Assembly (NCBI RefSeq): GCF_036488675.1
Contig: NZ_CP133148.1
Span: 248,001 to 312,000, forward strand
Origin: Sinorhizobium chiapasense
GTDB lineage: Bacteria > Pseudomonadota > Alphaproteobacteria > Rhizobiales > Rhizobiaceae
Length of the DNA stretch: 64,000 bases
Direction of reading: 5' to 3'
Each line of letters opens with the position of its first letter. Within the stretch, counting starts at the first letter, position 1. This document shows, in pieces, positions 57,372 through 64,000 of this stretch. The notes under the pieces are model-generated. The model was not told the DNA's origin, made no database searches, and was given only the letters and a program-made list of their open reading frames with translations. The position numbers were made by a program, and so were the translations under genes.

Positions 57372-58115
57372 ATGGTTCATTTTGTCACAGGCAGTCGCCC
57401 CGACGACGATGGCCGACTGGCCAGGAATGGTCGAGCTGCTCGTGCGGCGACGCTGGTGACACGGCTGCAGGCGATGCAGCGGCTGATCAACGCTAGGAAT
57501 TTCGCTGTTCTGCGCGTTAACGGCAGGGGCACAGCTGCGGCGCGCAAACTAACCTGCGCCCTTCACAATTGGGGCACTGCGTGCGAGGCAAACGCCCGCG
57601 AACTCATTGGTGTTTATGGCGAGGAGCTGCTCGCACATCTCGATCGATCTCTGCTGCCGGTCCTGTGGGATGGTCTGGGTGAGCATCACGCCGCCGAAGC
57701 CGCCGATTTCCGCCCGTTCGTGCAGCGGCTGCCAGGGCGAAAGCTTGCCTGTTCGGGGATCGCCTTTCCCGTCCGGCTCGGCGCCCAGGGCAACGGCTAT
57801 GTCGTCTTTACCGGCAGCTATATCGATGCGTCCAGCGAGCAGGTCGTCGATCTGCATGCGCAGAGCTGCCACATCATGACGGATATGCTTGCGGCAGACG
57901 AAAGGCGGCTGTTTCAGGCGGAAGCGCTCAGCGACCGGGAGATCGCCTGCCTGCAGATGGCCGGCGACGGGCACATCAGCGAGGAAATCGCCGAGAAGAT
58001 GGGTCTTTCCGTGCACACGGTGAACGCCTATCTCGGGGCGGCAACGACGAAGCTCGATTCCGTCAACCGCATCCAGGCGATCGCCAAGGCGATACGCCTC
58101 GGTTACATCAGCTGA
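57372..58115 (+). CDS. visR: LuxR-type flagellar master regulator VisR
   Basis: 247 residues. An N-terminal ligand-binding-like domain is followed by a C-terminal LuxR helix-turn-helix: LSDREIACLQMAGDGHISEEIAEKM and HTVNAYLGAATTKL. Partner of VisN in the same operon, convergent with the flhB operon end about 28 bases downstream. Confidence 0.94.
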   Translation: MVHFVTGSRPDDDGRLARNGRAARAATLVTRLQAMQRLINARNFAVLRVNGRGTAAARKLTCALHNWGTACEANARELIGVYGEELLAHLDRSLLPVLWDGLGEHHAAEAADFRPFVQRLPGRKLACSGIAFPVRLGAQGNGYVVFTGSYIDASSEQVVDLHAQSCHIMTDMLAADERRLFQAEALSDREIACLQMAGDGHISEEIAEKMGLSVHTVNAYLGAATTKLDSVNRIQAIAKAIRLGYIS

Positions 58116-58143
58116 CGCCTTCGGACGCGGTGGCTCCTCAATT

Positions 58144-58593
58144 CTAGCTCGCGAGCGGAAGCGCGTAGGATTTGACGAATTTCGCCTCTTCCAGGCTTTT
58201 CGCGAGGAAGGCGGTGTTTTCGTCTGCATCCGTGGAGGGGTGCTGAAAGCTTATATGGCTGATCTCGACCCCAGCGGTGTCATTGCCGAGGGTCAGCCGC
58301 GCATAGATCGTAACGCCACGCGGCTTCAGTTCGAGGTCGAGGACGATCTCGGGGTTGCTGTCCCAATCCAGATTGTAGTTGCCGCCGAGACCGAAATTCA
58401 CCGTGCCGGGGAGGAAGTAGAGCTCGGCGGCAGACTCCACGAGGTCGGCGAGGCTCGCATGGGACTCGAACCGTAAGAGCGCGATGAAGTCCGCAGCGTC
58501 GATCAGACGCAGTTCCGTCGCCACCGGGCGGATTGCTTCCGCCACTATCTGTTCGCGTTTTTCGGAGAATTCGCACTTTTTCATCGAGATCAC
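58144..58593 (-). CDS. Conserved hypothetical protein of the flhB operon
   Basis: 149 residues from GTG 58593, overlapping the flhB stop (GTGA); ATG 58584 is an alternative start. Mixed alpha/beta: [20 protein letters not shown] and [20 protein letters not shown]. No signal or membrane helices. Corresponds in position to an unnamed gene in the S. meliloti flagellar region. Translational coupling suggests a flagellar link; function unknown. Confidence 0.75.
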   Translation of the reverse strand: MISMKKCEFSEKREQIVAEAIRPVATELRLIDAADFIALLRFESHASLADLVESAAELYFLPGTVNFGLGGNYNLDWDSNPEIVLDLELKPRGVTIYARLTLGNDTAGVEISHISFQHPSTDADENTAFLAKSLEEAKFVKSYALPLAS

Positions 58594-59672
58594 GTCACCC
58601 GTTTTTGTTGCGGCTGAGCTGCATAAACCCGGTGAATGAGTTCCGCGACTGCCTTGTAAAACACCGGTGGAATCACACTATCCGCCGAGACTTGTGCAAA
58701 CATGGAGCGTGCGAGCGGCGGATCCTCGAAGACCGGAATGCCGTTTTTTTCGGCAAGCTCGCGGATTTTGAGCGCAACCAGGTCCTGGCCCATGGCCACC
58801 ACGACCGGCGCATCGTTCTCTTCGCGGACGTAACGCAGCGCGACGGCATAGTGGGTCGGGTTGGCGATCACCAGTGTGGCGCGCGGCACCGAGGAAATCA
58901 TGCGCTTGCGCGCCCGGTCGCGCTGGATCGAGCGCAACCGCGACTTGACGATCGGATCGCCCTGGGACTGCTTCAGTTCCTCCTTTACCTCCTGCTTCGT
59001 CATCATGAGCTCCGTGTACCAGTGATGCCGCGTCCAGAAGAGGTCGACGATTGCAAGCACGGCCGTCGCCAGCAGGACCACGATCATGATCTGCTTGAGG
59101 TCGGACGTCATTGCCGTGAAAATCGTCACCGGATCGGAGAACATCAGGTCGAGCGTGGCGAAATAGTCGTTCCACAAAACGAGGACCACTATGGTCGAAA
59201 CGACGACGATCTTGAACAAGGATTTGCCGAATTCGACCAGTCCCTGCACGCCGTAGATGCGCTTGAAGCCGACTGCAGGCGATATGCGGTTCATCTTCGG
59301 TTGAATGCGGTCGAGGACCGGGCGGGGGAGATTCTGGAAGATAGACGATCCGACGCCGAAGATGATGAGCAGCACGAAGATCGGCACGAGCAGCGCCCCC
59401 GATTTCAGGACGATGTGCGAGATCAGCGCGACGACGTCGGTCGAAGTGTCCAGCCGCCAGGCTTCCGGCTGCTCGAAAATGTCCTTGAGAGCCTCGGCGA
59501 CGCTGGCCGCACCATCCGACAGAAAGAAGACGACGAAGATGTAAATCGCGAGCGTCGAGGCGAATACCGTCACCTCGCGGGAAAATGGGACATTACCCTT
59601 GTCGGCGGCATCGGAGAGCTTCTTCTCCGATGGCGCCTCGGTCTTGCTGTCTTTGTCCTGATCTTCCGACAT
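58590..59672 (-). CDS. flhB: Flagellar export apparatus protein FlhB
   Basis: 360 residues. Cytoplasmic N-tail ([25 protein letters not shown]), four membrane helices, and the C-terminal cytoplasmic domain with the self-cleavage site NPTH in [15 protein letters not shown]. Switches export specificity from hook to filament. Separated from fliG by a 263-base gap with a palindromic repeat. Confidence 0.97.
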   Translation of the reverse strand: MSEDQDKDSKTEAPSEKKLSDAADKGNVPFSREVTVFASTLAIYIFVVFFLSDGAASVAEALKDIFEQPEAWRLDTSTDVVALISHIVLKSGALLVPIFVLLIIFGVGSSIFQNLPRPVLDRIQPKMNRISPAVGFKRIYGVQGLVEFGKSLFKIVVVSTIVVLVLWNDYFATLDLMFSDPVTIFTAMTSDLKQIMIVVLLATAVLAIVDLFWTRHHWYTELMMTKQEVKEELKQSQGDPIVKSRLRSIQRDRARKRMISSVPRATLVIANPTHYAVALRYVREENDAPVVVAMGQDLVALKIRELAEKNGIPVFEDPPLARSMFAQVSADSVIPPVFYKAVAELIHRVYAAQPQQKRVT

Positions 59673-59717
59673 GAAACAGGAAGCTCCCGGCGATTTCCCG
59701 ATCGAACGTCACCCGAC

Positions 59718-59823
59718 CTACAGCGGCGCGCGTCTTATCGGACGCGCAAAGGACGCTGTAGCGCTTTGAACTGCTGCATGCTTTGTTCTTAGATCGGCTA
59801 CGATTTAAGAAAACATGCAGTAG
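59718..59823 (-). repeat. Double-palindrome intergenic repeat (RIME-like), copy 2
   Basis: CTACAGCG/CGCTGTAG (59718-59761) and CTGCATG/CATGCAG (59774-59820), the same two hairpins as 22180-22285 in opposite order, i.e. the element inverted. Lies in the gap between fliG and flhB. Confidence 0.75.
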
Positions 59824-59935
59824 CAAGCCTGCGGCGATGCTCTTGAGCTGTCGTGAACCGGGAAGCTCTGACGCGCAAGGGTCTGGCGACGCCGGCAGGG
59901 CCGAGTCAACAGGAATTATGGAGTCGCGGCAGGCC

Positions 59936-60967
59936 TCAGGCGGCCTCCGCTTCCTTGTCCTTGAGCTCCAGCTGTCCGCTGGCGGCGAGGCGGATCGCCT
60001 CCTGCGTGATCGACCGTCTGGCGATCGCGATGTCGCGGGGGTTGATACCTGCGTCGCCGACAGCCAGATCCGATTCGATCATGCGGCGCTGGCGGGCGCC
60101 GATCGACGCGAGAACCGATTCGCGCAGTTCCGGCGCCGAGCCGCGAAGTGCCATCGTGATGATATCGGTGGAGACATCGTTGAACAGCTGAACGCGGCTT
60201 CTCTGCGGCATGAAGAGAATGTCGTCGAAGAGGAAAATCTTCGGCCGGACCTTCTTGGCCGAGTCGGTGTTGATCGTCTCGAGCGAGGCGAGCAGCGTGT
60301 CCACCTGTCCCTTTTCGAGTTCGTTCATGACCTCGGCGATCTTGGCCGGTCCGGGCGAGTTGCGCTCGGCTTCCATCTCGTCGATCATTTCCATCACGCG
60401 CGCCTCGATGATGGCGGCCGCCTTCGGGCTCACGTTCTTAATGTTGACGGCACGGTTGAGGATATCGGGCCGTTGTGTTTCAGAAAGCTGTAACAGCACC
60501 TTGGCGCCGAAGCTCGAAGGCATCATCGACAGGACGTACGCAATCGTCTGCGGGTGTTCCTTGGCGAGCGACTGGGCAACGAGGATCGGATCGCACTCCT
60601 GCAGACGATCCCAGATATTTGCTTCGTAGGTCTGGAAGGTGGCGCGGCGGCCGAGCAGGCCATCGACCTCGTCGGGGGTCAGCCCTTCTTCGAGAATGCT
60701 TTCGATCGCCCGGGCATTGTCCATCAGGCCAGCACCTTCGGTGAAGAGGTCCTCGAACTCATTGACGAGCGCTTCGAGTTCGTGGGGAGGGATGGCGCGG
60801 AGTGATTGCGCCGCGGCGATGATCGCCTGGAGCTCGCTCTGGGTGAAGAACTTCAAGAGCTTCCCGGCCACGGACTTGCCCATGGCAAGCAATACGGCGG
60901 CCGCCTTGTCTGTCTGGCTCAGCGGATGTGCCGGCGTCTGTGCCCCGAAACTTTCGAAATCCATCAT
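59936..60967 (-). CDS. fliG: Flagellar switch protein FliG
   Basis: 343 residues. FliG_N/M/C plan: KAAAVLLAMGKSVAGKLLKFF, SLAKEHPQTIAYVLSMM (EHPQ motif) and the C-terminal torque domain FLFDDILFMPQRSRVQLFNDV with charged helix. It links FliF to FliM and meets MotA for torque and rotation sense. Starts 28 bases after the fliN stop. Confidence 0.97.
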   Translation of the reverse strand: MMDFESFGAQTPAHPLSQTDKAAAVLLAMGKSVAGKLLKFFTQSELQAIIAAAQSLRAIPPHELEALVNEFEDLFTEGAGLMDNARAIESILEEGLTPDEVDGLLGRRATFQTYEANIWDRLQECDPILVAQSLAKEHPQTIAYVLSMMPSSFGAKVLLQLSETQRPDILNRAVNIKNVSPKAAAIIEARVMEMIDEMEAERNSPGPAKIAEVMNELEKGQVDTLLASLETINTDSAKKVRPKIFLFDDILFMPQRSRVQLFNDVSTDIITMALRGSAPELRESVLASIGARQRRMIESDLAVGDAGINPRDIAIARRSITQEAIRLAASGQLELKDKEAEAA

Positions 60968-60995
60968 GGATTTATCCCTCGCCCACTCATTGGGC

Positions 60996-61610
60996 CTATG
61001 CGCTCTTGCTGCCCTTAATCTCGATGAGCTTGACGCCGAAACGTGTCACGTCGCCCTCGAGCACGGTAATTTCGCCACGACCGATCACCCGGCCATTGAC
61101 CATGATTTCGACCGGTTCCCCGATCTTGCGGTCGAGCGCGATCGTCGCGCCCTCGGCCAGGCCCATGAGCCCGGAAACCTGCATCCGGCTGGTACCGAGT
61201 ACGATCTGGACATCGATCGGGATGTCCATGATCAGATCGAGATTGGCCGTCATGCCGCTGCCCGGCGCGGATTCGATTGCCGGCTCGGGGGCATCGAAGC
61301 CGCCGCCGAAACTGCCACCGGCGTCGAAGGCGCCGGTCACTCCCGCATCGGCGAAGTCGCCGCCGAAACTGTCCGCCCCGAAGTCGCCACCGAATGCGCT
61401 CGAGCCATCGGCCGTGCCACCAAAGTCGCCGCCGAATTCTGTTGCCAAGTCCAGCGCGCCGGTGGAGGTGAAGTCGGCGCCAAAATCCGCCGCCTGCTCG
61501 CCATCCTTCTTGAGAACGCCGCGCAGGTCGTCGATCGCCTGGTCGAGCTCCGTGTCTTCGACGGCGAATGCGGCCTGTTCTTGGATGGGTGCTGCTTTCT
61601 TGGGTGCCAT
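60996..61610 (-). CDS. fliN: Flagellar switch protein FliN
   Basis: 204 residues from ATG 61610 (frame open to 61646). The last ~80 residues form the FliN/SpoA domain: [20 protein letters not shown] and [22 protein letters not shown]. The first ~120 are a long Gly/Phe/Asp/Ala-rich, probably disordered extension with repeated GGDFG/GGDFA units (about residues 45-95), longer than in enterics. Part of the C ring with FliM. Confidence 0.95.
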   Translation of the reverse strand: MAPKKAAPIQEQAAFAVEDTELDQAIDDLRGVLKKDGEQAADFGADFTSTGALDLATEFGGDFGGTADGSSAFGGDFGADSFGGDFADAGVTGAFDAGGSFGGGFDAPEPAIESAPGSGMTANLDLIMDIPIDVQIVLGTSRMQVSGLMGLAEGATIALDRKIGEPVEIMVNGRVIGRGEITVLEGDVTRFGVKLIEIKGSKSA

Positions 61611-61668
61611 GTGCGAATTATTCCAGTTGAAGCTTGCCTCAGGCATTCTGCCGAGAGAGGGCGGGCTG

Positions 61669-62616
61669 TTAACTCATGATGTGGCGAAGAATGTCCTGTT
61701 CGGAGCCGTGCGTATCCTTGACTCGGACCGTGTATTTCGCGCCGGACCGTCCGAACTCGCAGACATAGAGCTCGCGTCCGTTGGCGTTTACGTCCACGCG
61801 AACGTCCTGGCCGTCATGAAACGGGATCACATCTCCCGGTTGCAGACGGCTGATCGTATCAAGCGTCAGGCTTTCCAACCGGATGCGTGCCTCGAGCGTC
61901 ACGGCGGAGCGACGAACCTGTTCCTCGAGCTGTTCCGCCCATTCCGGCTTGCCCGTATCAGCCTGGCCGGCACCCCTGAACGGGACGATCTGTGTCTTGA
62001 GGAGAACGCTTTGGGGAACAACCACCGAAAAGGTCGACAGCACCGGCCCAAGGCCGATCGTCATATCGATGGAGGCCGCGAAAACGTCCACCATCGCCGG
62101 ATCGGATTTGGGGCGTGCTTCGCTGTTGTATGGACGGCCGACGACAGGCTCGAAGCCACCCGGCGCGTTCACCGCTAGGCGCAGCACATCGGCGATTTTT
62201 TCGAAGACAGGCACCGCGACGTCGATCTCGATCTGCGACATCGACCGGGGCTGCGGTTCTCCGATGCTCATGGGCTCGGCGCCGAGCAAGGCTTCGACGA
62301 GGGTGATGAGAACCGGACTGTCGCAACCGATCTGGAAATCCTGGCACCAGTTGCGCAGCGAAGCGTCGGCTAGCAGCACGCCGTCTCCAAGACCGGCAAT
62401 CAGCTCGTTCCTGAGACCGGTCTTGAAACCGGCATAGCCGATTGCAATGTCGTGACCGGTCTCGGCCTTATATATGCCCGGAAGCAATTCGCCGAAGACC
62501 TGGCCGAGTTCGAGTGCGGTGCGGCCGATGGTCTTGTCGTCGCCGAGCGCGCCGATCATGCGCGCAAGCAGCCTCTTGTCGAATGCGTAGACGTTCGTTG
62601 CCGAGCTCAGGTTCAT
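61669..62616 (-). CDS. fliM: Flagellar switch protein FliM
   Basis: 315 residues. Middle CheC-like domain ([20 protein letters not shown]) and C-terminal SpoA domain ([20 protein letters not shown]). The N-terminal CheY-binding motif of enterics (LSQxEIDALL) is not evident; it starts [17 protein letters not shown]. Binds phosphorylated CheY2 in the C ring. One base after the motA stop. Confidence 0.93.
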   Translation of the reverse strand: MNLSSATNVYAFDKRLLARMIGALGDDKTIGRTALELGQVFGELLPGIYKAETGHDIAIGYAGFKTGLRNELIAGLGDGVLLADASLRNWCQDFQIGCDSPVLITLVEALLGAEPMSIGEPQPRSMSQIEIDVAVPVFEKIADVLRLAVNAPGGFEPVVGRPYNSEARPKSDPAMVDVFAASIDMTIGLGPVLSTFSVVVPQSVLLKTQIVPFRGAGQADTGKPEWAEQLEEQVRRSAVTLEARIRLESLTLDTISRLQPGDVIPFHDGQDVRVDVNANGRELYVCEFGRSGAKYTVRVKDTHGSEQDILRHIMS

Positions 62617-62617
62617 G

Positions 62618-63496
62618 TTATGCCGCCTTGCTTTCGCTGCCGCCGCCCGGGTTCATCATCTCCTGCTCGACTGCGTCGATGGACGGCCGCTCGTAGGCGG
62701 AGATGGTCTTGCGGCCATATTCGAGCGCGACCTGCGGAACCGAGCCGTTCATGTAGGCAAGCAGCGTTTGCTTGACGATGACGTAGAGGCGGTTCTGCTT
62801 CTCGCGCACGGCCTTGATGTTTGCGACGAGCGGGCCGACGATCGAATAGGAGAGGAAGACGCCGAGCAGGGTTCCGACGAGTGCGGCGGCGATCTTGGCT
62901 CCAAGCACTTCCGGGGCCTCGTTGATAGCGCCCATCGCCTTTATGACACCGAGAACCGCTGCAACGATACCGATCGCCGGCAGCGCATCGCCCATGATCG
63001 TCAGGGAGTGATAGCACTTCATCTTGTCATGGGTGATCGTCTGGATCTCCTCGTCCATCAGCGCCTCGATCTCGTGCGAGCGGGCATTGCCGATGATGAT
63101 CAGTCGTACATAGTCACAGATGAAGGCGGTCAGTTCCTTGTTCTGCAGGACGGTCGGCGCGGACTGGAAGATCGAGGATTCCTCCGGGTTGTCGATGTGG
63201 CTCTCGATCTCGTTGCGGGACTTGGTCCTGAGATCGCGCATCAGGCTGTAGAGCACCCCGAGCGTATCGAGGTAGTGGCGCTCCTTCGGCACCTTGTGCC
63301 GGAAGGCTTCGCCGAGCGCCTTGCCGGTGTCTTTCACGACCTTCATCGAGTTGGCCATGATGAAGCCGCCGATGCCGGCCCCGCCGATGATCATCAGCTC
63401 GAAAGGCTGGTTCAGCACTTCCAGGTGGCCGCCCATCGCGAGATATCCGCCGAGGATACAGCCGAAGGTCACAAGAAGCCCGATGATGATGTTCAT
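62618..63496 (-). CDS. motA: Flagellar motor stator protein MotA
   Basis: 292 residues from ATG 63496 by homology; the frame is open to 63547. Four membrane helices ([20 protein letters not shown] first) and a large cytoplasmic loop with [20 protein letters not shown], carrying charges that meet FliG, then [18 protein letters not shown] and [18 protein letters not shown]. Proton channel with MotB, which is not in this window. First gene of motA-fliM-fliN-fliG-flhB. Confidence 0.97.
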   Translation of the reverse strand: MNIIIGLLVTFGCILGGYLAMGGHLEVLNQPFELMIIGGAGIGGFIMANSMKVVKDTGKALGEAFRHKVPKERHYLDTLGVLYSLMRDLRTKSRNEIESHIDNPEESSIFQSAPTVLQNKELTAFICDYVRLIIIGNARSHEIEALMDEEIQTITHDKMKCYHSLTIMGDALPAIGIVAAVLGVIKAMGAINEAPEVLGAKIAAALVGTLLGVFLSYSIVGPLVANIKAVREKQNRLYVIVKQTLLAYMNGSVPQVALEYGRKTISAYERPSIDAVEQEMMNPGGGSESKAA

Positions 63497-63680
63497 TGTC
63501 GATACCTGTCGCGATCGTGGTTTTCCGTTGATGGAATAGGGATTCATCCTTGCGTGAAGCTGTTCGTAGAGCCCTCTTGAGACCCGCGCGCGGAACAGGT
63601 TCGCGCAAGCCAGTCAGGTCAGGATTTGCGAGGTCGGGCCAAGTGGCGCCCGGCTTTATTCCGGACAGGGCGAAGCGATC

Positions 63681-64000
63681 GTGACCACGACCTATACGAG
63701 CTACAAGCTGATCACCGCCGATCTGACGAAATCGCTGGAGCGCGTTTCCGAGCAGCCGGACGTTGCCCGCGAGACGGAATATTATCTGGCGAAGATCGGC
63801 AGCATCAAAACCATCGACGATTTTTTCGCCGATAGCCGGCTCTACAACTACGCGATGAAGGCGCACGGCCTCGAAGACATGGCCTATGCGAAGGCCTTCA
63901 TGCGCAAGGTGCTTTCCGAGGGCATCGACAGCGACGACGCCTTTGCCAACAAGCTGACGGATGGTCGTTATAAGGCACTGGTCGAATCCCTGAACTTCGC
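63681..64000 (+). CDS. DUF1217-like flagellar-region protein (partial)
   Basis: Runs off the window end; about 106 residues seen from GTG 63681. TTTYTSYKLITADLTKSLER and TIDDFFADSRLYNYAMKAHG match the DUF1217 family found in alphaproteobacterial flagellar clusters, in S. meliloti between motA and flgF. Divergent from motA with a 184-base shared promoter region. Function unknown. Confidence 0.8.
   Translation, partial: MTTTYTSYKLITADLTKSLERVSEQPDVARETEYYLAKIGSIKTIDDFFADSRLYNYAMKAHGLEDMAYAKAFMRKVLSEGIDSDDAFANKLTDGRYKALVESLNF

Overview
The window looks like the chromosome of a Sinorhizobium/Ensifer-type alphaproteobacterium. The evidence is a rhizobial chemotaxis-flagellar cluster in S. meliloti order (icpA-cheS-cheY1-cheA-cheW-cheR-cheB-cheY2-cheD-cheT-fliF-visN-visR, facing motA-fliM-fliN-fliG-flhB), directly preceded by a rhizobial L-rhamnose locus (rhaDI / rhaRSTPQUK), together with high-GC coding and several rhizobial palindromic intergenic repeats. 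Gene names rest on reading the sequence and remembered family knowledge; no search was run.

Layout. (1) 1-1918: core DNA with an ABC-F ATPase. (2) 1919-21713: a roughly 19.8 kb integrative element in the 3' end of tRNA-Thr(GGT). A perfect 28-bp copy of the tRNA 3' end lies at the far side (1919-1946 versus 21686-21713) and an integrase is read away from the tRNA. Cargo, left to right: a TIR-like nucleotide-binding protein, a P-loop ATPase, a DUF3427-like/HNH endonuclease, a small secreted protein, an integrase remnant, a five-gene type I restriction-modification operon, a GNAT protein, a serine recombinase, a protein carrying single-subunit (family A-like) polymerase motifs, a Cys/His-rich protein and two intact tyrosine recombinases. 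(3) 21688-33456: core genes (tRNA-Thr, murA, a DUF2948 gene, hisD, a UPF0262 gene, a low-molecular-weight phosphatase, infA, maf, yacG, tRNA-Phe, a glycosyltransferase, an AraC-type regulator, a YbaK protein and small proteins). (4) 33634-44661: L-rhamnose uptake and catabolism with its DeoR-type regulator, divergently arranged. (5) 45373-64000: chemotaxis and flagellar genes.

How they work together. The island is a mobile defence package: restriction-modification, a probable NAD-cleaving TIR effector, and an HNH nuclease that may recognise modified DNA, carried by its own recombinases. The least explained part is 15832-18740, where a serine recombinase is followed by a compact polymerase-like protein with glycine at the ribose-discrimination position, and then by an unassigned Cys/His protein. 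In the core, RhaS/T/P/Q import rhamnose, RhaU, RhaI, RhaK and RhaD process it, and RhaR probably acts on an inverted repeat between rhaD and rhaR. VisN/VisR head flagellar control, and IcpA feeds the CheA pathway, whose output reaches the FliM/FliN/FliG switch.
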